From positions 2,752,501-2,816,500 of the forward strand of contig CAUJGJ010000332.1 of assembly GCA_963170055.1 (NCBI GenBank): a stretch of DNA of 64,000 nt, written 5' to 3'. Both the position numbers and the translations under genes were made by a program. The stretch comes from Halisarca cf. caerulea (Eukaryota > Porifera > Demospongiae > Chondrillida > Halisarcidae). Positions 1 to 17,643 of this stretch are shown here, one piece after another (positions within the stretch are counted from its first letter, which is position 1; the number at the start of each line of letters is the position of its first letter). The notes under the pieces are model-generated. The model was not told the DNA's origin. It did no database searches and was given only the letters and a program-made list of their open reading frames with translations.

Positions 1-107
1 CTGGCCTGTATGTACATAGGTTCAGGTACCTAGTTAAACACAATCTAGTGTGCATTCCCTTACATGCAATTGTTGCAATATGCAATTAAAACCCATCCTA
101 CGGTTTA

Positions 108-5741
<5,634 letters not shown>

Positions 5742-5897
5742 CTGTGGGTGAAAGGAACAAGAGAATCAGGTGACCAGCCAACAGAACAGAGAGTCCACTC
5801 TGTGTACACAACCCTACCAAGGTCACTTTGTGGGACTGCTATTCATAGGGCAAACCCTTATTCAGTGTATCTACAATGTCAACAGCAGAACTCCCAC

Positions 5898-6015
5898 TGC
5901 AACAGGGGTTTTAGAGGACACCTACCTATCCCCACTGCAACAGGGGTTTTAGAGGACACCTACGTATCCCCACTGCAACAGGGGTTTTAGAGGACAGCTA
6001 TCCCCACTGCAATAG
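5898..6015. repeat. 38-bp tandem repeat (3+ units)
   Basis: Three 38-bp units with CCCCACTGCAACAGGGG followed by a partial one; the right copy has about two shorter units at 44,360-44,440. Confidence 0.8.
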
Positions 6016-6353
6016 GGTTGGCAGAGAAAACGTCATCCCACTGCTATAAAAACTGGGGCTGACGTGTGGAGACATGTGCCTGTGTACACACAAAAAAAGG
6101 GCAGGAGCTTCTTCAAGGATCTGTACATGCAGAAAAGTATGCTACTGAAAGATAAGTATCAGGATAAGTGCCTCATTGTCCACACAACTGGTGTTTGGTG
6201 TTCGACGCAATGGACTTTGATACAGAAGAATGCAACAGATGACGGTACAGACAAGTAAACACACACACATGTTACAAGATAAGCCAGAAAGAAATGTGCA
6301 CACCGATCAGATTACAAAACAACAGATGCTACAGCAAGTAACTAACACAAGCA

Positions 6354-6484
6354 ACACCATGGAGACAGCGCCAATGAGACAGCACCATGGAGACAGCACC
6401 ATGGAGACAGCGCCAATGAGACAGCACCATGGAGACAGCACCATGGAGACAGCACCATGGAGACAGCACCATGGAGACAGCGAC
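6354..6484. repeat. 14-bp minisatellite
   Basis: Tandem units of CACCATGGAGACAG and close variants; a similar array is at 44,780-44,950 in the right copy. Confidence 0.85.
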
Positions 6485-7325
6485 ACGGGGACAGTGACAT
6501 GAAGGTAGCGACATGGAGGTAGTGACATGAAAACAACATTATGGAGGCAGAAATGTGGAGGCAGTACTGTGAAGACAGTACAACACACAGATGGCAAGGT
6601 ACGTATGTACGTACGTTTGTACATAACCATAGTGTCTTAGATACAGTACAAATCCTGCCATAGAAACTAGGGCAGCATGTGTAGGCTGTGACTGTTGCTC
6701 AAATGTCACTCAGTACACACCTCCACTGTGATTGCATACCACAGACAAAGAATAACTGCTGTCATGCAGGAAACTGGAGAACAATGGTTACAGCCTCCAC
6801 AGTATAGTCAGAAGTCCACACATATACAATGTACATAAGTATGTACGCATGTAGAGTCATGCCCAGACATGATCTCTAATGCTACATTAGCCTATACAGA
6901 GGAAACAGCACTTGGTGTTCTGGAGATTTAAGTAACTACCCACCACAGATCTCCTGCACAGTCAGGTCATATATGCAAAAGTAGGACCAGACACCATGCG
7001 TATGTGGATGAAGAGATGTAATGAGGTCTGCTCTCAGCATCCATGTACAGTATGTGCCTTTGTACATACATATGTACATATGTACGTACGTACGTGTGAT
7101 TGGAAAGTATGTACATGTTTAGACACAGACAGTTGAACACACCACGTTAAAGGAAGTGTGTGCACAAACCAATCAAACCCACTCCTTCACCTGAAGCCAG
7201 CATCAGATGACTGGAAACTACTGTAAACAAGAATCAATACAATCCTTCTGTTTTGTTATGTTGGGCTGCGTGCTACATACATACACAGCCAAAGGTCTAC
7301 CACAAAACAGTTGGTTGTTGGGGCA

Positions 7326-7540
7326 TAAAGAACACAAGGAGCACAAGGAGCCCAAGGGACACAAGGGGCACAAGGGGCACAAGGGACACAAGTGGCACAA
7401 GGAGCACACGAAGTACAAGGAGCACAATAGGCACAAGGGGCACAAGGGGCACAAGGAGCACAAGAAGCACAAGGGGCACAAGGGGCACAAGGAGCACAAG
7501 AAGCACAAGGGGCACAAGGGACACAAGGGACACAAGGGGA
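7326..7540. repeat. 9-bp minisatellite
   Basis: Units of the type GCACAAGGG in tandem; a shorter version is at 45,840-46,000 in the right copy. Lys/His-rich and Cys/Pro-rich open frames across it are repeat artefacts. Confidence 0.85.
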
Positions 7541-7707
7541 ACATACGTACGTACGTACAACCACAATAGTATATACAATGCCCAACTTGGTAAGTACATA
7601 TTGTACATACGTACATGTATATGTGGACACTTAAAACTTGCTGTTATATAATTTTCAGCTATGTACCTTGCACTACGTACGTACATACGTACATCAATAA
7701 ACCTGAC

Positions 7708-7711
<4 letters not shown>

Positions 7712-7755
<44 letters not shown>
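7712..7755. repeat. (AC)n microsatellite
   Basis: Pure AC tract; the counterpart is at 46,183-46,236. Confidence 0.95.
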
Positions 7756-7759
<4 letters not shown>

Positions 7760-9385
7760 TACGTATGTACGTAAACCACAAAAGCATACCTAGAGTACTA
7801 CAACATGGTATCACTTAAAACCAATGAACAATCATCTCTGTTTGCACACAAGGTACGTATAACAGAGGCCCACACAATCACTCATACCTACATACATGTA
7901 CACAAACACACTGCCTGAAACATAGACTGCTCTAACTTTCCTATATTCTATTCAAATGTGCCTATCCCCAAAATCTCTCTCTTTCTCTCACCCATGAAGT
8001 GTTGCATGGTGAAAGAAGTACGTAGCATGGTGCTGCGCTACACTAAAAGATATGTACATACATACGTACGTATGTAGAACCTTCACACACAGTCACTCCC
8101 ACACACTCACCCTCCCCCCACACACACACATCCAACAGTGAACTTGGGGCTGGCATAGATAGCACTTCATGCATGCTGACCTGTAACTATACCAAGTTAC
8201 ATGATCACATATTATATGCAAATATCATGGAATGGTACACATTGTAGCAACCACATACATAGCTACACACATGCGCAGATGGCTGTGCAGACATACGTAC
8301 ATACCGAACATACTGTACAAATGTAGTACATACGTACATACTGTAGACTCGGGCTAAGAATCGCACCACTCTAAAGAGCTCACACTTCGTAATAGGCCCA
8401 TACTCATTTCTTGTTTTACACAGTGATATTAAGTGAATACCATCTTGGAAGGAAATATTGCAGATTTGGCACATTTAGACGTTTACTTACAAGTGTGTGT
8501 TGTTCATAGGCATCACTCTCCTGTGTGCTGAGCGTGCTTGCTCCCCCTTTTAGCTTTCTCGGTCTTATCAGTGTCTCCTACCCATCGTATATAATGGTTT
8601 TAGTATTGAGGGCAAACCTTTTTGATGTCTGGTACAGATTGCTTTCTCAGTAAAATTTGACACCGTTTAACTTGAATTCTTAACTATAGATCTTCCTATT
8701 GGATTATTAGAACCGTTGGAGGACATTTTGATTCACTACTTGAACGTGCTAATGACAACCACGCCTCCATAGGCATTAGAACATGCGAAGTCACATGGTG
8801 TGTAATGTGGATGCAAACACTGCCTATTACGTAGGTGTACATTTTACAATAGGCGCATACTTCCTTGCCACCCAGAGTGATAGGTGCATGTGCTTCTTAA
8901 CCAGAGTATATGGTACATATGTCTTTATACACAAAATTGAAAATGAACCTTAAGAATAAAAGTCACATGCTGACATCCTCAGATTCCTGTACCTACGTAT
9001 GGATATTATGTACGTATGTACATATGTACATACGTACGTACGTATGTCTTTACACACAAATTCTAAAACTGAAAGTGAACCTTAAGAATGAAAGTCGCAT
9101 ATGTACTGACATCCTCAGATTCCTGTAGCTATGGCAGATAGGATCAGCATCTCCATAAACATCTGAGGCTGAAATACGAGTGTGTATCCACATACTGTAC
9201 ACGCGTACATGTGCATACAGACAACTGACTGAGTGGATAAACTGACAACAGCAGAGAAGGAAGGTATGGAGTATGTACGTACCTGTTGACAGACAACTGT
9301 CTGAAGACAACACAGCCATCTCAAGATCCAATAACACCATGATAGCAATTAATGCCAGAATGCACCCACGTAAGCAAGCACATAT

Positions 9386-9601
<216 letters not shown>

Positions 9602-9852
9602 TGTTTATGCATACTACATATATATTTGCTGAGACATGACCTACGGACGTAGATACGTATGTGTGCCTGCATTGAATGCCCAACACAACATATCTCACAA
9701 ACTTCATAGCCATGTGCATCCTTGGTGAATCAACAGCAGAATGGGTCATAAAGGCCTTGCTACAATGACACCAAACTAATGTACCACATGCCTAGTAGCA
9801 AATGCTGTATCTTACTTACGTACATCATTGCAACAACATACCAAGTGACATA

Positions 9853-10232
<380 letters not shown>

Positions 10233-10389
10233 ACAGTCAGCAGAATATAGGACAAATATATTTACTCAAACTTAGTGTATCACTAGTTCCAAACCACCAA
10301 AAACACACAACATTATAAGGTTTGGAAATTGAGCCAGCTTTAGTGACTGTACACCGTAGATGTCTATTGTCTAGTGTCTTGGAACACAC

Positions 10390-12926
10390 CTTCACTGGAT
10401 TTTGTTTCAGTTCATCCACTGCAATCTCCTTCACTGCAAGTGGTGAAACTCTATTCTCCCCTACAATCACATACACTTTCCCATTCTCGGTCAGACCAGT
10501 CTAGACAGAGGAACACACAAAGACAAATTAGCACAGTGAAACCTTCCATAACAATAAGGACACCTTATCTGGGACCATAATAGGCAGTTCTGTATATGGA
10601 GGTGTCCATACTTCGGGGAATTCAAATGTACGCACACAATGTCATGTCAATGTGAGGAATAATGAATGAGCCCAATGGCATGTGAAGGTGACCAAGCTAT
10701 TAGAAGAGTAGGCTGCACTTCTGAGGTGTCCCTCACTAGGACTATCACTGTGGTCTATCCCAGCTTCAAGTCGTCTATGAAGAAGTGAATGCATAACATT
10801 CTCCCTCACTGGACAGCTGTGTCTGTGTTACCCAAGGCCCGACTTGAGCTATCCAAGATACAGTGAAACATATTTAGTAACTATGTACTAGACTAAGCAC
10901 CAATCTGACAACTCAATAATCCAACCTTTTACTCAGTCAGAGTATACTTGATAATCCAATAATTTCTGGAATCTAACATGCACCTTGTTTGCTCCCTCAT
11001 CAGAGCATTAAAATACAATAGTGGTTCACAGAACATTATGCTGACAAGCTGTATGAGCACTTGCATGTCTCACACACAGCTTAGTTCATAGCCCTAAGCA
11101 TCTCAGAGTAATGGATGTTGCATACATTCATTCAGAAAATGTATCAAGCACAAAAAGTTACATTATATTTACCTTATTTGTACTAGAAGTTGGGGGTCTG
11201 CGCGAACGCAGTCCCCCGCTACCAAAAATTACACACCCGAGTTCCCCACGATAGGAGAATCGCAGGCTTCAACCATCCGAAGTGCAATGGAACAGTCTCC
11301 ACCTGGGCCACCTGCCTTGTTGATCACAAGTGACCTGTGCCAGGTAAGTTAACCTTAGGTTGTCGGGAGTTGGGATATCAGACACTGATGAATATAACAC
11401 TTGCGGTTACACCACTACCAGTTGTAAACAGTAACACTATGATACAATGTAGTTCTCCTAGTAGGGAGTCAAAGATAGATACTGCATGTACCAATTAACA
11501 CTAGTTGTGAAGACCTTGGTGCAAATGTGTAAGCTACCTACAAAACCCATTGCCAGTTAATCATAACAGACCTTCAAGCTGCAGCTACATGTGTGAGAAA
11601 ATGCGTGTTGGCTAAGACATTCAAAACTACTCCCACTAACCTCTGCCCAAAGGTAGCAAGTGGAAACAGGATCAAGAGCCTCCACCAGCAGCCATAGCTC
11701 CTTGGCATTCTTGGTCTACAAGAGATTGAAAAAAACAAAAATATCAATGATTCATGATGATGATAATATTCAATATACATATATACACAGTTGAACATCC
11801 ATTATAATTCCTCAGGGCCTTGTCTGGAGCAACATTTCCCAACACATAACATGTACCTCAAGAATAGGCTCACCCCCCTTTGGTACCATTCATGCCTGCA
11901 CACATGCACACATACACACACACATGCACATACACTTGCGCACACACAAGCACATATCCTCATTGTACATCACATTCGCCACCGTATATTCTTGTCATAA
12001 TAGCATATTAAAAGTATTTAATATTAATTTTCATGTACTAGGCTTAGCATAAAAAGTAAGAATAGAAGAAGATTGTACTAAACTGTGAATGAAATGGAAA
12101 GCAGCCAAAATCAGTATAAAAATAATATTAATAGTGAGAAAATACTATTTTGAATTGAAACAGTTGAATATTGTGATCATCATCCCACTTAATACAATGA
12201 CCTTCAAATCACCATCACAAACAGTTTTGAAATCAAGTCCTATCTGGTCCACATTGAACATATTAAAGGCAAATACTGAAGCACACACGATATATGGAAG
12301 TACTCATGCATGCACGTTTCAGTGTGAGTGAGTGAGTGACTTGTGCAAGAAGGGGAACAAACCACAGCAGTACTCGAGAGAATATTCGAGAGGATAAGGT
12401 GTGCTACAGCATAGAGGCCTAGGGTCACCCTCTATATTTAGATGCTGGTGTGTATGTGATCGAATACTAACCACTCCGCTCATGTACTTGAAGTAAGCAG
12501 AGTACGAGTAATCGGTGTGGTGTTAGCTCTTGTGCTTGCTCTTCTTGCTCCCTATCAGCTTCTGCGCTGCGTCGTAGTTGGTGTGATTGGCATTGCAGCA
12601 ACCGTAGGTATAGCGATGGAATCCCGTCAGTTTTTCCGAGTGATATTTGCAAGAACCGTCACCATTCTCCGACTCCTTGTATTCAATTTGGCACTGCACA
12701 CATGTAAGGATTGGCTCTGGTCCTTTGGGCTTGGACTCTACAACACTGACCGCGTCCAATTTCTCTTCGATAACCTGCGAAGAGCACATACAATGAAGAC
12801 TGGTAATTTATTTCAAATCATTAGGCTGAAAAAATATTACATATGTCATGAAGAAGGCTGCATACTTTTAAACGCTGGATTATCTGAAGCTAATATTTCC
12901 TTCAAACGTTTGTCTACATCAGCCAT
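10390..12926 (-). CDS. Unidentified gene with CHORD-like zinc motif and an in-frame TAA
   Basis: I do not recognise the family. Exons, in gene order: B 12,472-12,774, C 11,641-11,715, D 10,390-10,500, all phase 0 with good GT-AG sites (donors GTTAGT, GTTAGT, GTGTGT). A likely first exon (12,866-12,926, MADVDKRLKEIL) ends in phase 1, which does not fit the best acceptor of exon B, so that link is uncertain. Exon B has a Cys-x2-Cys, then SCKYH, then a Cys-Cys pair. This spacing resembles CHORD zinc domains but is not a clean match. A TAA (12,523-12,525) follows KKSKHKS; the same frame then reads on with coding character (HHTDYSYSAYF) to the exon end. It could be a nonsense allele, a sequencing error or the true stop. 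Exon D is followed by repeats and the duplicated block, so the 3' end may have been lost. Confidence 0.6.
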
Positions 12927-13059
12927 GTTTTCCGATAATAGGGAATCTTGCATCCCGGGGAATTTGTCACCCTGAGTAAAATTCCCTAGGGAAAATGCAA
13001 TCCCACCAGCTAGGGAACTTGGCATTCCTGGTGATGCCAAACTCCCCTGTGTATCCACT

Positions 13060-13639
13060 GAGAAAAATTCGATGTATCTGTCAACTTATAAGGCACTGGA
13101 CAGTATATCACTTTAAAGCTATACACAATCTGTAATAATGTATACCTATAGTTTAGAATAGTAGTGTCTTGAAAGACAAGTGGGGCTGGAGTGCTCTGCA
13201 TGTGTCAAGAATTAAGAGGGAGAGGACAACATTGTTGAAGTTTAAAGGAGCCAGTTCCTGGTTGAAGTTGGGAGATGGCAGGGGATCACATTCACACTGC
13301 TAAAGTCTTATGAATGGCCACTTTTAGCATAATTCTCGAATTGAATAAGAACTAGAACTATTAGCATAATTCTTGTATTGACTTTGAACTTGGAAAAATG
13401 AATAAATGAGAATACTCAAGAAAGAAAAACGAAATAATAATATCATTAATTTGCACTTTATAAAACAATGCAGACTGACTGTAAACAAAAGCTAATATTT
13501 CCTTGCATTGCATCTTGAAACCAGCTTGAGTATTTCTCACATTTCTCCATGGTGACCACACATCTGGTATAAGTAATGTGTGCCAAAGGCCTTCTATGAT
13601 GTAAGAAACTCCCCCCACCTACGTATACGAAGAAATAAT

Positions 13640-13640
<1 letters not shown>
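13060..13640. other. Intergenic stretch
   Basis: AT-rich sequence between the first exon of the CHORD-like gene and the retrotransposon array. I see no coding signal. Near 12,957 it has a 16-mer, GGGGAATTTGTCACCC, that recurs inverted near 26,008. Confidence 0.5.
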
Positions 13641-13641
<1 letters not shown>

Positions 13642-13695
<54 letters not shown>

Positions 13696-13704
13696 AAGAG
13701 AGAA
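13642..13704. repeat. (GA)n tract 5' of retrotransposon E1
   Basis: Pure GA to 13,690, then AAGAGAAGAG variants. It sits directly against the truncated 5' end of element E1, as GA tracts do at the other junctions of the array. Confidence 0.9.
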
Positions 13705-15993
13705 GACTTCACCATTGAGGAGATTAGAGGAGTTATCAGCAAAGCTCGGTCATCATCATCGCCCTGTCCCTTAGACCAGGTGTCATACACCATCCTGAAA
13801 AAGTGCCCATCCCTATTACCAGCATTGCATCACCTCTTTAGTATTTGCTGGTTATCACAGACTGTCCCCAGTGCCTGGAAAGTTGCCGTCATCAAACTTA
13901 TTGGCAAAAAGCGTGCAAAGGAAGACCCCAGCCTCCCATCCAATTTTCGACCCATAGCATTGACATCATGTGTAGGCAAGATCTACACTAGCCTACTCAA
14001 GAATCGCTGGATGGCATACATGCTTGACAACAAGTATCTGAATACTGCTGTGCAGAAAGCATTTGTAGATGGTATCCCAGGTTGCACAGAACACCATCTA
14101 AAGCTACTCTCCATTCTCAATGAAGCCAGACAGAAGCATAAATCCCTGTGCATTTGTTGGCTAGACTTAGCCAACGCATTTGGGAGTGTGCATCACAACC
14201 TGATTGAATTTACCTTTCGGCATTATCACGCACCACCTGCTTTCATCAACGTCATCACAAACCTGTACCAGAATCTCTATGGAATCATCTCCACACCAAA
14301 CTGGCTAACCTGTCCAATTCAACTCCAGCGAGGGGTATATCAAGGTGACCCCCTCTCTGTGCTGGTGTTTAACTCTGTCATGAACACTCTTCTTGACACC
14401 ATTGCTCACTGTCACCCTGACCATGGATACCGACTGGGCTGCTTTCCACAGAGAACCAACACTCTACAATATGCTGACGACACCACTCTCATTGCAGACG
14501 GTCCGTCCAGTTGTCAATCACTATTGGATACTACTGAAACCTGGCTGTCATGATCTGGTCAGAATGCCAATGTTTCCAAGTGTGTCTCTTTGGCCATTAA
14601 GTCATCCTCCGCAAAGGTTTTTGACCCAAAGCTCCACCTCTCATCAGAAACGTTTCCATTCATTGGCAATGGTACCTATTCTTTCTTAGGTGCTACAGTG
14701 TACATACACCAAGGTGCAAAGCAAGCCAGAGAAAGCCTGATGGGGAAGTTGACATCTCTCCTTCAAAAGGTTGACAACAGCCTAGTAACACGGCAGCAGA
14801 AGCTCAAGCTATTCAAGTTGGCAATCTGCCCACGAATAACTTGGGATCTTTCCGTCAACAGCTTTCCTCTCTCCTGGATTGAACGACAGTTACAGCCTCT
14901 AGCAACAAGGTTCCTTAAGAGATGGTGTGGTCTGGCTTTGCCTGCAGATCCTAACTGCCTATTCTTACCTAAAGGAAATGGGGGACAGGATCTACCATCC
15001 ATCACCACACTGTACAAACAACTCCAGGTGAGCAAAGCGGCCATGTACATCTGCTCTAGAGACCCACTAGTTCGAGCCATTGCATCTCACGTGACCGGAC
15101 AGGAATCACGACAACAGAGAGCAAACTTTAAACCCTATCAAGAGGTGATCCATGCCATGACTGACGATCCTGGAGCCTCCTCAAGGAACCTACGTAAGCA
15201 TGCAAATAGTCACATCCGGGATATTGACACTGAGAAACGTTTACATCACAGCACACGCCATTCCACTCAAAACATTCCACTCAGGGATACGACATCGAGA
15301 GCCCCACTCATCTGGGCCAACACCATCACCTCCCTGCCCGAGAGAGTTTTCAAGTTCGCTCTGAACTCTTTAACTGACACCCTACCTCACAATTCAAATC
15401 TGCATCTTTGGAAGAAGCTCCCGTCATCAAGCTGCAATCTTTGTGGGCAAAACCAGTCACTACTTCATGTTTTGAATGCCTGCCCTTTCGCCCTGAAGAA
15501 TAGGCGGTACAATGAGAGACATGATGAAGTCCTGCAGGTTCTCTACTTGTTCCTTCTGAAGCACAAACCAGTGAATTGGAACATCACTGTTGACCTAAGT
15601 GACCAGCCTTACTGCTTCCCTCATCAGATTACACCAACAGACAACCGGCCTGACATTGTATTGTGGGACCACAACACAATCATCCTCCTTGAACTGACTG
15701 TTCCCTTTGAAACATCTTTTGAGAATGCAGCTCAGAGAAAGAAAGACAGGTACAAAGATCTCCTCTCCTCCTGCAGAGCAAGTGGCTACTCTGCCAAACT
15801 CTTCACGATTGAAGTGGGATCACGAGGCTTCATCAATGATCAGAGTTTTAATGGTCTGTACATGACCTTCAAAGTCACTAAAGAAGAACAAGAAGATTTT
15901 GAAAAGAAGATCGTGCACAGTTGCATTGAACAGTCGTATCGCATATGGTGCAAGCGAAATTGGCGTGAAGAGAACGTCACCCCTGCTCCCTGA
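13705..15993 (+). pseudogene. Retrotransposon E1: RT and restriction-like endonuclease, 5'-truncated
   Basis: The frame starts at the GA tract without a start codon (DFTIEEIRGVISKA) and covers the reverse transcriptase: LDLANAFGSVHH (motif A), YQGDPLSV (motif B) and YADDTTLIADGP (catalytic YADD, motif C). A single in-frame TGA at 14,551-14,553 replaces the Trp found in E4; the frame then continues to 15,993. The C-terminal part has a Cys-x2-Cys-x7-His-x4-Cys knuckle (CNLCGQNQSLLHVLNAC) and the endonuclease core (RPDIVLWD, LELTVPFE, then Lys/Arg-rich). The 3' UTR ends in a short A run and (GA)n at 16,230-16,264. It is a 5'-truncated, once-mutated and so probably inactive copy. Confidence 0.9.
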
Positions 15994-16229
15994 ACTGACA
16001 ATCACCCCCAATGATTCTGTTTTATATTACGGTTGTTTTAATTGTGTTTTAGCGTGTGATGGTTTAGTTCCACTTGTATTATGTAAGTTTCATCCTATAC
16101 TGTGCAGTGTTATCATTCTAATGCTTAGGCAGTGGCTGAAACTTATTGCATGTTCACCACCCTATATCTTAGTAAGTTACCCTCATGTTTTTTTTGTATC
16201 TCATTGAATAATAATGGTGACATGTTTGG

Positions 16230-16237
<8 letters not shown>

Positions 16238-16264
<27 letters not shown>
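16238..16264. repeat. (GA)n tract at the E1/E2 junction
   Basis: An 8-base A run (16,230-16,237) is followed by about 13 GA units that lead directly into the coding sequence of E2. Confidence 0.92.
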
Positions 16265-16265
<1 letters not shown>

Positions 16266-17130
16266 CTACTAGGACCACCTTCAGACCCCACCAAGAAGTG
16301 GTTGAAGTCATGAAGGATGACCCTGGGGCCTCCCGCAACCAACTAGTGAGGAAGGTGAAGCAGCAAGTGACCACAACTGAGGACAACAGACGACTGGAGG
16401 AAGCTACGACCCTCTTGGTTCAAGGTGACCTTCACCGTCGTTTTGACAACCAGGCATCATCCATCTGGGCACAGGCACTGTGGGAGCTTCCTGAGAGGGC
16501 AATGAAATTCGCCCTATATGCAGCACAGGACACACTTCCACACAATGCCAACCTATACACTTGTGGAGGAAAGTGCCATCTGCTAACTGTACCCTCTGCT
16601 CTGATCGTCAAACCCTCTGCCATGTCATGAACCATTGTCCTGTGGCCCTCCAGAGTAGACGGTACAATCAGCGCCATGATGCTGTTCTGGACCAGCTACA
16701 CCAGTTTGTGGTCAACCATGTTAGACCCCAGCAACAAGTCACAGTGGATCTTCCCAACCATGTTTACTGCTTCCCAGCATCCTTTGCTGCCACAGATAGC
16801 CGTCCAGACATGGTTGTCTGGAGCCAGTCATCCAACCACCTGTTTGAACTGTCTATCCCGTTTGAGACCAACATTGAGGACGCAGCAATGAGGAAGAAGA
16901 ACAAATATGAGGAACTGCTTGCTGAGTGTTCCACCAAGGGTACTGCCAAGCTTATCACCATTGAGGTGGGCTCTCGAGGTTTCTTAAACCTCAAGAGCTT
17001 CCAAGCACTGTACGAGGCCCTCAATATACCACCCTTGAAAGAGCGAAGAAGCTTGGAAGTGGAGGTGGTCAAGACTGTTTTACACCACTCTCACATCGTC
17101 TGGTGTAAGCGCAACTGGCGAGAGAATTAA
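16263..17130 (+). pseudogene. Retrotransposon E2: C-terminal fragment with endonuclease
   Basis: It begins mid-ORF at AGGCTACTAGG and, as far as I can read, is identical to 20,591-21,276 of E3 for about 690 bases. It then supplies the 3' end that E3 lacks. The frame breaks at 16,556-16,561, where CTATACACTTGTGG carries two bases too many compared with the NLHLW codons of E4. Beyond that come a zinc knuckle (CTLCSDRQTLCHVMNHC) and the endonuclease (RPDMVVWS, FELSIPFE) to a stop at 17,128-17,130. The 3' UTR runs to an A26 tail (17,348-17,373) and (GA)n. It is a 5'-truncated copy from a source that already had the frameshift. Confidence 0.9.
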
Positions 17131-17347
17131 CAGACTGAGTATATTTACCCTTTGATTGTTACAGTACATCTTGCATGACTTATGATATCTATATAATAAT
17201 TTATAGCATGTTTGTTTTCTCTACTTAGGCCAGGCCGTGAACTGTATATGTGTTTTTGTAGAACACTTTTAGCAGGGTCTGGATTACCTAAGACCTCACA
17301 TGTAGTTTTATTTGGCTTTGTTGCAATAATAATACTCATGTGCAGTG

Positions 17348-17388
17348 AAAAAAAAAAAAAAAAAAAAAAAAAAGAGAGAGAGAGAGAG
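17348..17388. repeat. A(26)(GA)n tract at the E2/E3 junction
   Basis: Poly(A) tail of E2 (17,348-17,373) followed by GA units to 17,388, then the 5' UTR of E3. Confidence 0.95.
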
Positions 17389-17643
17389 TCACCATGGCAA
17401 CAAAATGGTAGTTTACCAAGAAGTAGAGTTTAGAATGTTTTATCAACTTTGACTGTCTGGGCAAGTCTTACAACTTGTTTGCTAGTTTACTTGGAAGTTT
17501 TCAACCTAGCATCTAGTTTTGTCAACTTTGGTAAGCATTCCTTAGCTACTTTTGGAGTTGTGGACAGTAAACAGTTTTGTACTTTAACCCTCTTTCACCG
17601 TCGAACTGTTTTGACCAACTCGTTCACCTTTGACCTCTGGACT

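Noticed and set aside
10537..10640. Fold-back sequence (AAGGACACC and GGAGGTGTCC) as a MITE
   Set aside because: Looks like a Tc1/pogo-type MITE end, but I could not define both termini or a target duplication.
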